DNA of 64,000 nucleotides from Akkermansia muciniphila (GTDB taxonomy: Bacteria; Verrucomicrobiota; Verrucomicrobiia; Verrucomicrobiales; Akkermansiaceae), in contig CANQLV010000013.1 of NCBI GenBank assembly GCA_947624785.1, forward strand, positions 1-64,000. Reading direction: 5' to 3'. The position numbers and the translations under genes were made by a program. The notes below the pieces were generated by a model, which did no database searches, was not told where the DNA came from, and saw only the letters and a list, made by a program, of their open reading frames with translations. This document shows positions 44,231 through 53,610 of the stretch, in pieces (position 1 is the stretch's first letter; every line of letters starts with the position of its first letter).

Positions 44231-44530
44231 TAGTAATCGTCTTTACACTTCGGCGGCGGTAGCCATCAGGGCGGGGAGGCCCCGGCTTCCAGACGATATG
44301 CGGCTGTGAAAGGGAACGGTGGAAATGTTGATGGCGGGCGGTTTTGCGGCTCCTTCTCCCGGAAATGAAAGGATCCCGTCTTTCGTTGTTGAAACTCTTT
44401 CTGTAGCGCAGTGGAAGCTCTCGTTTTTAATAGCCGTCACTACGTTCCGGCAGCAGTATTTATCAAGGACGGGAAGCCCTGGTTATCAGGGCGATATGCG
44501 ACCGTGAAAAGGAAATGGGGAAATGGTGAG
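44231..44530 (+). repeat. Pair of diverged direct repeats of about 100 bases in a gene-free gap
   Basis: Bases 44231-44331 and 44428-44530 align along their length with small indels; the best-kept block is GATATGCG followed by GTGAAA. Translated, copy 1 reads NRLYTSAAVAIRAGRPRLP and copy 2 SRHYVPAAVFIKDGKPWLSG, so they could be remnants of a repeated coding unit. A more decayed copy lies at about 31813-31890. Another palindrome of the CGGATTTGG/AATCCG type lies at 44593-44609. I see no intact gene in 44119-44793. Confidence 0.6.
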
Positions 44531-44793
44531 GAAGCGTCAACTTGGAGCATCCCTGAGTATCGCGAAAGACAACTTTTCCCACCTGTAGAATCCATACCGG
44601 ATTCCAAATCCGTCCGTTTTATAATCCTATCCTGACCAATAAGTTATTTTTTATCATTTAAAGCCTGAATATTCATGATTTCCAGACTTGACCAAATATT
44701 CCTTTTCCTCCTGTCCATGAATTCCTCTTGATTATTCCGTTTTTTCATGGAGGAAGACGTTTTCACCCATCTGCGATTCTACACCCGGAACCA

Positions 44794-44827
44794 ACAAAGA
44801 AACGGACGGTTTCCCGTCCGTTTTCTG
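44794..44827 (-). terminator. Intrinsic terminator of the oligopeptidase-oxidoreductase unit
   Basis: Arms AAACGGACG (44800-44808) and CGTCCGTTT (44815-44823) around a 6-base loop; on the minus strand it is followed by CTTTG. Confidence 0.8.
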
Positions 44828-44852
44828 GAAATCGAGGCGTTGAACCACCGGG

Positions 44853-46175
44853 TCAGTAGTCCAGTTCCCCTCTCATGACCCGGCGCTCGAATTCGGCCAC
44901 GTCCACCACCTGGCCGGTCAGCCGGGCGTGTTCCGTGGCAAAGGCCATGACATGGGAGTGGGCGGATTCTTCAATGGAGGTAGTCATGTCCGCCGGGGAG
45001 GGAACCGTCAGCATGTCATCGTAAAGGGCTTCCACCAGACCCCAGTCACCTCCGCCGTGGCCCTGGTAGCCGCCGGCCAGCTCCTCCAGCTCCACCACGC
45101 GGGTTTTCCCGCCAAAGTGGGGAGTGACGGTGATTTCACCGGGACCGTTTTCCTTGTAGAAGACTCCGGCGCGGATTTTGCCTTTGGTGCCGTATATTTC
45201 AATATGGCGTCCCTGTTCAAAGGCCGTCATCGTGAAGGTTCCCGTCAGGCCGCCTTCAAAGCGCATGATGGAGACCTGGTGGTCCGGCTGGTTGTTGTCG
45301 CACTGAAGGTAGTCCCTGCCCCACGGTGAGGTTTCAAGCCATTCGCAGATTTCCTCCGCAGTGGCTTCCTGAGCGCGGTCGTACACCATGCCCAGCCAGC
45401 GCTTGCATTCGTCGTCCGTAGCGTATTTGCGGGCGTCCCAGGGGTCTTCCCCTACCGGGGTGGCCCAGTCCGTGCAGCGTTCCGGCCGGGGAGCGGAGAG
45501 CGTTTTTTTCGTGAAGAAGGTGAGCTCCCCGAAGCTGGCGACGGAGAGGCATTTGCGCCGGCCCATGAGCCAGTAGAGGATGTCCATGTCATGGCAGCAT
45601 TTGGCCACGATCATGGGGGTGGAGGTTTTGCTGTTGCCCCAGTGCCCGCGCACAAAGGAGTGGGCGAAGTGCCACGCCCCCACGCCTTCATTGGCGTTGA
45701 AGGTGATGACGTCCCCGATTTCCCCGCTGTCGATGATTTTTTTCAGGGTCCGGTAGAACTGGGTGTAGCGCAGCACGTGGCACACGGCCACGCGGCGTTT
45801 CAGCAGCCGCGCCATGTCCCGCAGCTCCAGCGCTTCCTTCAGCGTCTTGGCGATGGGTTTTTCCAGCAGGACATGGTAGCCCAGCTCCATGGCCTTTTTG
45901 CACGGGGCGTAGTGGTAGTCGTCCTGCGTGCCGATGACGGCCACGTCCGCCAGGCGCGGTTCCGCCAGCAGGGAGGCGGCGTCCTTGAACAGGCGGATGG
46001 AGTCCCGCTCCTCCTCCGGGGCAAAGTCACGCACGGCTTCCACGCGCTGCTTCACGGGGTCCGCCGCGGCGGCGATGCGGTAGCGGTCTTTTTGTTCCAT
46101 GGCCAGCTTCATGTAGGTGCGCGTGCGGGAGCCGCACCCGATGCCAGCGAGAGAGAGTCTTTTTTGTTCAGGCAT
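44853..46175 (-). CDS. Gfo/Idh/MocA-family NAD(P)-dependent oxidoreductase
   Basis: 440 residues, cytoplasmic (no signal). An N-terminal Rossmann fold starts LAGIGCGSRT; GYHVLLEKPIAKTLKEAL carries the EKP motif, whose Lys is catalytic, and KCCHDMDILYWLMG carries the His. The C-terminal half binds substrate. GH109 glycosidases of Akkermansia belong to this superfamily but are exported and have a different active-site Gly-rich loop, so this member is more likely a sugar dehydrogenase. It follows the oligopeptidase gene by 24 bases and shares its terminator. Confidence 0.85.
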   Translation of the reverse strand: MPEQKRLSLAGIGCGSRTRTYMKLAMEQKDRYRIAAAADPVKQRVEAVRDFAPEEERDSIRLFKDAASLLAEPRLADVAVIGTQDDYHYAPCKKAMELGYHVLLEKPIAKTLKEALELRDMARLLKRRVAVCHVLRYTQFYRTLKKIIDSGEIGDVITFNANEGVGAWHFAHSFVRGHWGNSKTSTPMIVAKCCHDMDILYWLMGRRKCLSVASFGELTFFTKKTLSAPRPERCTDWATPVGEDPWDARKYATDDECKRWLGMVYDRAQEATAEEICEWLETSPWGRDYLQCDNNQPDHQVSIMRFEGGLTGTFTMTAFEQGRHIEIYGTKGKIRAGVFYKENGPGEITVTPHFGGKTRVVELEELAGGYQGHGGGDWGLVEALYDDMLTVPSPADMTTSIEESAHSHVMAFATEHARLTGQVVDVAEFERRVMRGELDY

Positions 46176-46199
46176 GAGGATTGTGTTAGAGAGATTGAT

Positions 46200-48302
46200 T
46201 TAAAGGACGCCGGATTTGACAAGCAGAGCTTCCGCGTCCGGATCACGGCCCATGAAGTCGCGGTAGAGTTCCGCGGCAGGCTTGCTGTTGCCCTTGCTGA
46301 GGATGCAGCGGCGGAAGTCGCGCCCGGTCTGCGGGTTCAGCACCCCTTCCTTCAGGAAGCGGCTGAAGGCGTCCGCTTCCAGCACTTCCGCCCATTTGTA
46401 GGAGTAGTAGCCGGAGGCATAGCCCGTGGGGTCCGCGAAGATGTGGGTCAGGCGGCGCGCCACGGAGGGACCGCGGTCCGTCATCGGCACCCGGTAGTCC
46501 GCCAGGATGCGTTCATCCGTTTCTTCCAGCGGAGCGCCCTTGTACCGCGGCCAGTTCACGTGAAGCTCCAGGTCCAGCTTGCCGAAGCAGAGCTGGCGCA
46601 TGAAGTCCGTGCCGCTCATGTAGTTGCGGGCGGCGCGCATTTTGGAGAACAGTTCGTTCGGGATTGTTGCACCCGTTTCATAGTGGGCGGCGAAGAGGTC
46701 CACGGATTCCCGCTCCCAGCACCAGTTTTCATTGATCTGGGAGGGCAGTTCCACAAAGTCCCAGGCTACGTTGGTGCCCGCCAGGGATTTCACTTCCACA
46801 TCGGAAAGGAGCTGGTGCAGCAGGTGGCCGAATTCATGGAAGACGGTTTCCACCTCCCGGTGGGACAGCAGCGCGGGCTTGTCCCCCACGGGCTTGGTCA
46901 TGTTGCCGACCATGAGGCCCAGATGGGGCACGCGGGGCTTGCCGCCGTGCGGGGGTTCCCCCACGCTGAGGTAGTTCATCCACGCTCCGGCGCGCTTGGA
47001 GTCCCGCGGATGCCAGTCCGCATAAAAGGAACCGAGATGTTCCCCGCTTTCCGCATCATGCAGTTCATAGAACAGGACGTCCGGGTGCCATACTTCCACC
47101 GCGCCTTCCGGCACTTCCCCGGTTTCACCGGGTTTGAACGCCACCGTGGGGCGCGGCGTCACCGTGATGCCGTACAGGCCGGAGTAGATGGAGAAGAGGC
47201 CGTCCATCACCTTTTCCACAGAGTAGTACGGGCGCAGATCTTCCTCGTCAAAGGAGTACAACTCGCGGCGGCGTTTTTCAGACCAGTAGGCGGTTTCCCA
47301 CGGGGAGAGCTTTTCCACGGGTTTTCCGGTTTTTTCCTCCTTGTACCGCCGTACGGCTTCCATGTCTTCCAGGAAGGAGGGCTTCACCTTGTCATGCAGG
47401 TCATTAATAAAGTTCAAGGCGTTGGCTCCGCTCCCGGCCATGCGGCGGGAGGTGGCGTAGTCCGCAAAGCAGCCATACCCCAGCAGATGGGCCTTTTTAT
47501 CCCGCAGTTCCAGGATTTCCGCGATGAGGGCCTCGTTGTCATATTCCCCGTCCTTCCCTATGGAGCAGGAGCCTTCCCACATTTTACGGCGCAGACCGTC
47601 CGAGTCCGCAAATTGCATGACGGGCTGGAGGGAGGTGAATTTCTGCGTGAAGCGCCAGCGGGGGGCTTCTTCCGTGCCGTGGCCGCTGGCCAGGGCATCC
47701 AGGCGGGCGGCTTCCTTCGCGGAGTCCGGCAGGCCGGAGAGTTCCGCTTCATTTTCCACGATGAGTTCCCAGGCGTTGGTGGAGTCCAGCACGTTTTCCG
47801 CGAATTTCTTGGTCTTCAGGGAGAGCCGGGCTTCTATTTCCGCATATTCCGGCTTTACCTCGTCCGGCAGGTCCGCCCCGCTTTCACGGAAGTCCGCCAG
47901 CGTTTCCTGAATGAAGCGCTGCCTGACGGGGGAGAGTTTTTTCACCCAGTCACAGGCCGCGGCGGCTTTCAGGACCGTCCAAAGGCACGGGTTCAGCGGA
48001 ACGGAGGAGGAGAAGGCGACCACTTCCGGCAGCATTTCCCCGATGGCTTCCCGCTGGGCGGGTTCGTCATTGACGGAGTCCAGATGCATGATGCGGCCCC
48101 AGCCGAGGTGCAGTTCCTCGGAGGCTTTTTCCAGAGCGCCGAAGGTGCTTTCATAGGTCAGGGAGTCCAGCGGCTGGTCGCAGATGGCCTGGATGTTCGC
48201 TTTGGCGCGGGCGATGGCTTCCGTAACGTCCGGCTTGATGGCGTCCGGCGTGAGCCGCGACCAGGAAACGAGGAAGGAGGGGTCCAGATAGGGATGGTTC
48301 AT
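46200..48302 (-). CDS. prlC: Oligopeptidase A (M3-family metallopeptidase)
   Basis: Degrades peptides of up to about 20 residues in the cytoplasm, including cleaved signal peptides. 700 residues from the ATG at 48302 (MNHPYLDPSF); an extra 31 codons upstream are rejected. The zinc motif VFHEFGHLLHQLL with the third ligand in LPSQINENWCWE is diagnostic of M3. The preceding helical domain and FADPTGYASGYYSYKWAEVL near the C-terminus match OpdA/PrlC. First gene of a two-gene unit with the oxidoreductase. Confidence 0.93.
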   Translation of the reverse strand: MNHPYLDPSFLVSWSRLTPDAIKPDVTEAIARAKANIQAICDQPLDSLTYESTFGALEKASEELHLGWGRIMHLDSVNDEPAQREAIGEMLPEVVAFSSSVPLNPCLWTVLKAAAACDWVKKLSPVRQRFIQETLADFRESGADLPDEVKPEYAEIEARLSLKTKKFAENVLDSTNAWELIVENEAELSGLPDSAKEAARLDALASGHGTEEAPRWRFTQKFTSLQPVMQFADSDGLRRKMWEGSCSIGKDGEYDNEALIAEILELRDKKAHLLGYGCFADYATSRRMAGSGANALNFINDLHDKVKPSFLEDMEAVRRYKEEKTGKPVEKLSPWETAYWSEKRRRELYSFDEEDLRPYYSVEKVMDGLFSIYSGLYGITVTPRPTVAFKPGETGEVPEGAVEVWHPDVLFYELHDAESGEHLGSFYADWHPRDSKRAGAWMNYLSVGEPPHGGKPRVPHLGLMVGNMTKPVGDKPALLSHREVETVFHEFGHLLHQLLSDVEVKSLAGTNVAWDFVELPSQINENWCWERESVDLFAAHYETGATIPNELFSKMRAARNYMSGTDFMRQLCFGKLDLELHVNWPRYKGAPLEETDERILADYRVPMTDRGPSVARRLTHIFADPTGYASGYYSYKWAEVLEADAFSRFLKEGVLNPQTGRDFRRCILSKGNSKPAAELYRDFMGRDPDAEALLVKSGVL

Positions 48303-48450
48303 GTTGCTTGATGTATTTGTTATTGAAAATGAAGATGGCCTTATTCCGGGAATACAGGAGTTCATGGGAGCTCCGGCCTTCCCTGCGGCGGCCATGAAAA
48401 GATGAAGTTTACCATGTTTTAGGAGAATCCGGAGGAGCGGCGTTTGCCTG

Positions 48451-49005
48451 TTAAATATTTTTAATGAATGCCGCGGGGTTCCCGCCTACCAGGGTATGCG
48501 GACCGACATCCTTCGTTACGACGGAGCCGGCGCCTACGACAGCCCCTTCACCCACCGTGACGCCGGGACAGAGAACCGCCCTGGAACAGATCCACGCCCC
48601 TTTTTTTATCACTACAGGCTTATTTTTCAAGATGAACAAGTTGCCGGCATCATGATTGGACGTCAGTATGGAGACCTGCGGCCCGATCAGCACGTCATCT
48701 TCTATCGTGACGCTTCCCGCGGCCATCACGTCCAGGCCTTCGTTGATGAATACGCGCTCGCCCACCGAGACGCAGTGTCCGCGGTCAATCTGGAAGGGGG
48801 GAGAGATGTTGGAGGATTCCGGGAACCTGCCCTCAAAGAGTTCATTCACGAGTGCCCGCACTTCCCCGTCAAACGGTGGGAGCGAATTGATTTTCTGGCA
48901 AAGCGTGCGGCTTCTCACCGTTTCCGGCCACAGTATTTCCTTGAATTCCCTGGATTCCCGGGTGTTGATCGGTTCTCCGTTTTTCAGTCTTTCGTAAATA
49001 TCCAT
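48451..49005 (-). CDS. Maltose/galactoside O-acetyltransferase-like protein
   Basis: 184 residues from the ATG at 49005 (MDIYERLKNGEP); an ATG at 49035 is also possible. An N-terminal helical Mac-type segment is followed by left-handed beta-helix hexapeptides: VFINEGLDVMAAGSVTIEDD, VLIGPQVSILTSNHD (catalytic His), KGAWICSRAVLCPGVTVGEG and AVVGAGSVVTKDV. It acetylates a sugar or similar hydroxyl with acetyl-CoA; the substrate is unknown. Preceded by a TPR-protein gene on the same strand (105 bases). Confidence 0.88.
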   Translation of the reverse strand: MDIYERLKNGEPINTRESREFKEILWPETVRSRTLCQKINSLPPFDGEVRALVNELFEGRFPESSNISPPFQIDRGHCVSVGERVFINEGLDVMAAGSVTIEDDVLIGPQVSILTSNHDAGNLFILKNKPVVIKKGAWICSRAVLCPGVTVGEGAVVGAGSVVTKDVGPHTLVGGNPAAFIKNI

Positions 49006-49110
49006 GTTGTTCGCCTTTCCAAAGCTTTTATTCATCCCAGTCCCTTTCCCGTCTGCCGGGGACGGAGTCTCCAGTCCGTTCCATGAGAAACGGCAGGATG
49101 GCAGGAGGGG

Positions 49111-50724
49111 TTATTTTCCGGCGGCGCGGGCCTGTTTCAGCGTGTCCAGCACTCCGGCATGGTTCGGGAAGCGTTTGAGCGCCTGTTCGCACATGTCCGC
49201 GCATTCCCGGTATTTCCCGGCCTTCAGATAGGCACGGGCCAGCTTCCATTCCGCGGGGTACGGCACCACGGGGGGCAGCAGCAGGGAGGAGAAGCGCTGG
49301 CTCCCGATGGCCTCGGACATCCAGACGTTGGCGGAGTCCGGGAACATGAGGGAGCGGATTTCAGAGGAATACAGGCTTCCCATCTGGAGGCAGCGCGCCC
49401 AGTAGGAGACGCTCATCTGCCGCCGGGCGGCGTCCGCGCCGTCCATGAGCAGGCGCAGGACGCCGGACAGTTTGTCAAAGGCGGACGCCACGGCGCCCGG
49501 CCTGCCCTGCCTGGCAGAGTAACAAGCGCCCATGTATTGGGCGACCACCGCCGCCATGCCGTTGCTCAAGTCCGGAAATCCCTTGGGCAGCGGCCCCGGA
49601 GAAGCCTTGAGCACAAGGGCCTGCGCGGGCAGGTCAGGCCGGGCCAGCATCAGGCGCGCGGGCAGTGTCCTGGCCTCCCATAGTTGCAGGAGGGTGCCGG
49701 GGGCCAGCGGATGCTTTTTGTCCAGGGGAACGGAGGCGGCGCGGGCGGCGACGGCGTTCGCCTGCCTGTAACGTCCGGCGCAGAATTCGGAAACGGCCCG
49801 GTAAAGGATGGAGCGGAACCAGGCGTCATCCAGCGCGGGGGGCACGTTTTCCGCCTTTTCCCAGGCCAGGCACAGGTTTTCAGAGTCCTTGAAGGCGGCG
49901 CATGCCCCTTCATAGTCTCCCGTGCGGAACAGGCAATGGCCCAGCAGATGATGGGCGGACGCGGAGAAGGGGTTGGCGGCCACGGCCCTGCGGGCGGTTT
50001 CCACCGTTTCCGGGGAAATGACGGGAGCCACTTCCTCCAGCAGGGCGCGCATGAACAGGGCGGCCTGGGAGCCGGGGCGTTCTTCCAGGACGGCGTCCAC
50101 CACGCGGACGGCCTCCTTCTGCCCCTCTCCGGGGTTGCCCTGCCCGTCAAAGCCGTCCCGCAGGAGCATGGCGTAAAAGAGGGGGGCGTAAGGGTCGCGC
50201 TTCCAGGTGGAGCAGATGGTTTTCCACGCTTCCTGCGCCTTCACGGGGCCGTTCATCAGCAGCACGGCCAGGGCGTCCGCATAGGCGCGTTCCTGTTCCG
50301 GACAGTCCGGACGCAGCGCCAGCTCCTTCATGCGCTTCATGGAATGGACGCGCTGGTCCTGAAAGGCGGGTCCGGCGCCCATCAGGCTCATGCACCTGCC
50401 CCAGTGGGCCATGAGGCAGTCCGGGTCCAGACGGAGAGCGGCGTCAAATTTAAGGAAAGCCCGCATGTCCCCGAAGGTGAGCAGATGCGTCATCCCCTCC
50501 AGCACCAGCATTTGCGCGGAGGGAGAGGAGGAGCCCACCATCATCGGCTCCACGCCGGGCGGCAGCACGGCAGGCTGTGCCGGAACGCCGGCGCGGAAGA
50601 CGGCCTCCCGCCAGCCGTTCAGGGACGGACTGCTCATCCAGTACCCGTGTTCCCCGCCCCCAGCGGCGGAACAGCATCCCGCCATGGCGGCGGCCAGCAG
50701 GATATGGCGGAAAGAGGCGTTCAT
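49111..50724 (-). CDS. Secreted TPR-repeat protein
   Basis: 537 residues. Signal peptide MNASFRHILLAAAMAGCCSA, possibly a lipoprotein (Cys 17 or 18). Helical repeats include ARRAVAANPFSASAHHLLGH followed by CLFRTGDYEGACAAFKDSE, and at the C-terminus WKLARAYLKAGKYRECADMC, EQALKRFPNHAGVLDTLKQA. No catalytic motif. It lies 13 bases after argS and is probably read from the same transcript, though a functional link is not apparent. Confidence 0.8.
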   Translation of the reverse strand: MNASFRHILLAAAMAGCCSAAGGGEHGYWMSSPSLNGWREAVFRAGVPAQPAVLPPGVEPMMVGSSSPSAQMLVLEGMTHLLTFGDMRAFLKFDAALRLDPDCLMAHWGRCMSLMGAGPAFQDQRVHSMKRMKELALRPDCPEQERAYADALAVLLMNGPVKAQEAWKTICSTWKRDPYAPLFYAMLLRDGFDGQGNPGEGQKEAVRVVDAVLEERPGSQAALFMRALLEEVAPVISPETVETARRAVAANPFSASAHHLLGHCLFRTGDYEGACAAFKDSENLCLAWEKAENVPPALDDAWFRSILYRAVSEFCAGRYRQANAVAARAASVPLDKKHPLAPGTLLQLWEARTLPARLMLARPDLPAQALVLKASPGPLPKGFPDLSNGMAAVVAQYMGACYSARQGRPGAVASAFDKLSGVLRLLMDGADAARRQMSVSYWARCLQMGSLYSSEIRSLMFPDSANVWMSEAIGSQRFSSLLLPPVVPYPAEWKLARAYLKAGKYRECADMCEQALKRFPNHAGVLDTLKQARAAGK

Positions 50725-50737
50725 ACGGAAGAAACGG

Positions 50738-52495
50738 TTACATCCTGTCCGGAAGCTGGATGCCCAGCAGGCCCAGCCCGTGCTTGAGGGTGCGGGCCGT
50801 CAGCTCGCACAGGGCCAGGCGGGAGTGCCGCACCGCCCCTTCCGATTTCAGGACCGGGCACGCCTCATAGAAGGAGTGGAAGGCCCGGGCCAGGTCAAAA
50901 AGGTAGGCGGCCAGCACGTTCGGGCGGCAGTCGTCCAGCACCTGGGGCACCACTTCCCCGTAGCGGGCCAGGAGCCGCGCCAGATGGATTTCCGCATCTT
51001 CCGAAAGCCGGATGGGAGCGGACCAGTCCAGCGGGCTGCCGTCCAGCTTGCGGAAGATGGAACGGACGCGCACGTAGGAGTTCTGGAGGTACGGGGCCGT
51101 GTCCCCCTGGAGGGCCAGCATCTTGTCCCAGTTGAAGACGTAATCCGTCATGCGGTTCTGGGAAAGCTCCGCAAATTTTACGGCGCCTATGCCCACGACT
51201 TCCGCCACGCGCTTCTTTTCCTCCTCCGGCATGTCCGGGCTTTTTTCCTCCACCACGCGGGCGGCGCGTTCAATGGCTTCATCCAGCACGTCCTGGAGGG
51301 AAACGGTGTCCCCGGAACGCGTCTTGAACGGCTTGCGGTCGTCCCCCAGGATGGAGCCGAAGGCGATGTGGCGGTAATCACCGTCCATGCCGCGGCGGCG
51401 CTGCGTGGAAAAAATCTGCCGGAAATGCAGGGCTTGCGGAGCGCCCACCACATACCAGATGGAATCCGCCCCCCACGTCCTGATGCGGTGGTCCAGCGTC
51501 GCGAGGTCCGTCGTGGCGTACAGGAAGCCGCCGTCCGCCTTCCGGATGATGCAGGGGTTGGCGCGCCATTCCCCCTTGTCCTGCACGAGGAAGGGGTCTT
51601 CACCAGGCGGCACGGAGCCGTCGGAGAATACGCAGATGGCGCCGTCGCTTTCCCGGGCCATTCCGGCGGCGATCATGCCGTCCACCAGCGGAGCCAGGGC
51701 GTCGTTGTAAAAGCTTTCCCCCAGCCAGTAGTCAAAGTGGATGTCAAGCTGGTCGTAGATTTTGGAAAGGCCGGATTTGGAGACCTCCACGCAGCGTTTC
51801 CAGATCGCCAGGTTTTCCGCGTCCCCGGCCTGGAGCTTCACCAGCTCCGCCTTGCAGGTGTCCAGCAGTTCCGGCTTTTCCCTGCACATCAGGTTCACGT
51901 CCTTGTACACCCGCAGCAGCTCGTCAATGGGGTTGGCCTCCAGGGCCTGTTCGTCCAGAATGTTCTTCCAGCCCCAAAGGATCATGCCGAACTGGGTGCC
52001 CCAGTCCCCGATGTGGTTGTCCGTAATCACGTTGTGCCCCACGAAACGGGCCACGCGGGAGAGGGCGTCCCCGATGATGGTGGAGCGGATGTGGCCCACA
52101 TGCATCGGCTTGGCGACGTTGGGCGCGGAAAAGTCAATGACGATGGTTTTGGGGTCTTGCACTTTTTCCACCCCCAGCCGGCCGTCCGCCAGCATGGACA
52201 GCAGCCGCGCGGCGTAAAATTCCGGCCTGATGCGGAAGTTGATGAAGCCGGGTCCGGCAATTTCCAGGGAACAGACGCCGTCCTGCCCCATCCGGTCCAC
52301 TACCTGCTGAGCGAGCGCGCGGGGGTTCGTGCGGCACCGCTTGGCAAGCACCATGGCGGCGTTGCTCTGGTAGTCCCCGAACCGCAAATCCGCGGAGGGC
52401 GTCACCGAGGCGCGAAAATCAGCGGGAAGCTCCTCCCCCAACACCGCCTTCAACGCGGCAGACAACTTTTCTTCAAGAATTCCGGGTATGGTCAT
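50738..52495 (-). CDS. argS: Arginyl-tRNA synthetase
   Basis: 585 residues from the ATG at 52495; 44 extra codons upstream overlap the promoter. The N-terminal Add-1 domain (about 1-110), the HIGH-type motif APNVAKPMHVGHIRSTIIGD, DNHIGDWGTQFGMILWG, and the C-terminal anticodon-binding helices with the final LKHGLGLLGIQLPDRM are all class Ia ArgRS features. Length is standard. A TTGACT promoter lies upstream. Confidence 0.97.
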   Translation of the reverse strand: MTIPGILEEKLSAALKAVLGEELPADFRASVTPSADLRFGDYQSNAAMVLAKRCRTNPRALAQQVVDRMGQDGVCSLEIAGPGFINFRIRPEFYAARLLSMLADGRLGVEKVQDPKTIVIDFSAPNVAKPMHVGHIRSTIIGDALSRVARFVGHNVITDNHIGDWGTQFGMILWGWKNILDEQALEANPIDELLRVYKDVNLMCREKPELLDTCKAELVKLQAGDAENLAIWKRCVEVSKSGLSKIYDQLDIHFDYWLGESFYNDALAPLVDGMIAAGMARESDGAICVFSDGSVPPGEDPFLVQDKGEWRANPCIIRKADGGFLYATTDLATLDHRIRTWGADSIWYVVGAPQALHFRQIFSTQRRRGMDGDYRHIAFGSILGDDRKPFKTRSGDTVSLQDVLDEAIERAARVVEEKSPDMPEEEKKRVAEVVGIGAVKFAELSQNRMTDYVFNWDKMLALQGDTAPYLQNSYVRVRSIFRKLDGSPLDWSAPIRLSEDAEIHLARLLARYGEVVPQVLDDCRPNVLAAYLFDLARAFHSFYEACPVLKSEGAVRHSRLALCELTARTLKHGLGLLGIQLPDRM

Positions 52496-52505
52496 GTCTG
52501 CCCAG

Positions 52506-52534
52506 ATGAACGGACATTCCACCGCCGTAGTCAA
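52506..52534 (-). promoter_or_regulatory. Predicted argS promoter with short leader
   Basis: On the minus strand TTGACT (52529-52534), 17-base spacer, GTTCAT (52506-52511), 10 bases to the ATG. Confidence 0.5.
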
Positions 52535-52659
52535 GGCGCAACTGTCATGAAGACATACCTTTTCCGGTAAAAACAACAGGACGGAGATTCCATCCCCGTC
52601 CCTCTTGGCGAACCGGGCGTCCAGCACCCGAATCCGCCATTTCCGTCAGCAGGCCTTTC

Positions 52660-52803
52660 CTAGAAGGACCGCATTCTGGAAGATTTCAGCCATGCTTCCA
52701 GTTTCTTGGAGGCCCTGGCCTCTTTTTCCCGTTTCTTTTCCGGCACGGACTTTCCGGAGAAAGCCTTCGCCAGAACCAATGCCAGTTTTCTTTTCATTTT
52801 CAT
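52660..52803 (-). CDS. 47-residue basic small protein
   Basis: Found by direct translation in a 480-base gap. It begins MKMKRKLALVLAKAFSGK and ends LEAWLKSSRMRSF; 16 of 47 residues are Lys or Arg and the middle is strongly helical. No family is recognised; small nucleic-acid-binding or ribosome-associated proteins look like this. No clear ribosome site precedes it. The real status is uncertain. Confidence 0.4.
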   Translation of the reverse strand: MKMKRKLALVLAKAFSGKSVPEKKREKEARASKKLEAWLKSSRMRSF

Positions 52804-52976
52804 TCTATTTTTCTATAGGGTTTGCTCCACCGGGAGCGGACGAATTCAGGAAGAATCCCTGCCGTCTCCCTTCGGGGAACGCCGCCTGCTTACTGTAAGC
52901 AGTAAGTTTAGTCCAATAGAAAAAAACAATTCCTTGTCATACCTGATACAATAAGACATGAAAAGAACGCAATGCT

Positions 52977-53501
52977 TTAATCAAGAGACTTTTCCAGAAG
53001 CATTGCCTCCTTGGCGGCGTCCGGATCAAAGGGGCGGCCTATTTTTTTCATCTCCGCTTCCACGCGCCGGTGTGACGAATCGTCCTCAATCATGCCGTCC
53101 AGAGTGCGTTTCAGGGAGGCCAGGTTGGACGTATACAGCTTCTGCCGCCCCTCCGAGCGGGAGGCCAGGATGCCCCGCCGGTCAAACAGGGCCAGCACCG
53201 TATAAACGTCTCCGTTTTTACCGCCGGCGATCAGGTTGACGCCAAAGAGGGGAATATTGCCCAAAACATCATTCTTGGCCTTCCGGTAGCGGAAGGTCCA
53301 CAATACGCCGTTTCTCATGGTCACCACGTCGGAGGGCTGCCCCAGCGCGTCGTAAACGTCCGCCTTGGAGGATTTTCCCGGAACCAGGGTACCGTATACC
53401 GCAGGAGACGCCACGGATTTGTTGCCGTATGTGACGGAACAGGCGGCCAGGGCCAGGCAAAGGGCTCCCAGGAAGGGCAAGAGGACATAACGCATCTGCA
53501 T
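52977..53501 (-). CDS. BamE/SmpA-like small lipoprotein
   Basis: 174 residues. MQMRYVLLPFLGALCLALAAC holds a lipobox (LAAC; Cys near 21). Residues about 30-100 fit the BamE fold: VYGTLVPGKSSKADVYDALG, QPSDVVTMRNGVLWTFRYRK. BamE assists outer-membrane barrel assembly, but many related lipoproteins have other roles. The C-terminal 70 residues are charged and helical. The gene has its own leaderless-type promoter. Confidence 0.75.
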   Translation of the reverse strand: MQMRYVLLPFLGALCLALAACSVTYGNKSVASPAVYGTLVPGKSSKADVYDALGQPSDVVTMRNGVLWTFRYRKAKNDVLGNIPLFGVNLIAGGKNGDVYTVLALFDRRGILASRSEGRQKLYTSNLASLKRTLDGMIEDDSSHRRVEAEMKKIGRPFDPDAAKEAMLLEKSLD

Positions 53502-53507
53502 GGGGGA

Positions 53508-53535
53508 AAGGTACGTGGCCCGGATTCCAAGTCAA
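53508..53535 (-). promoter_or_regulatory. Predicted promoter of the BamE-like gene, leaderless spacing
   Basis: On the minus strand TTGACT (53530-53535), 16-base spacer, TACCTT (53508-53513), 6 bases to the ATG. Confidence 0.6.
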
Positions 53536-53610
53536 TCCCGCAGCCCATCATTTCCCGTGGATGCACTGGAAAGGCCGCCCCGGGAAGAAGCTCCCGCCCG
53601 GAGGCCACCC

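Noticed and set aside
44853..46175. GH109-type glycosidase identity for the Gfo/Idh/MocA protein
   Set aside because: It lacks any export signal and I cannot see a GH109-specific feature; an ordinary dehydrogenase is the simpler reading.
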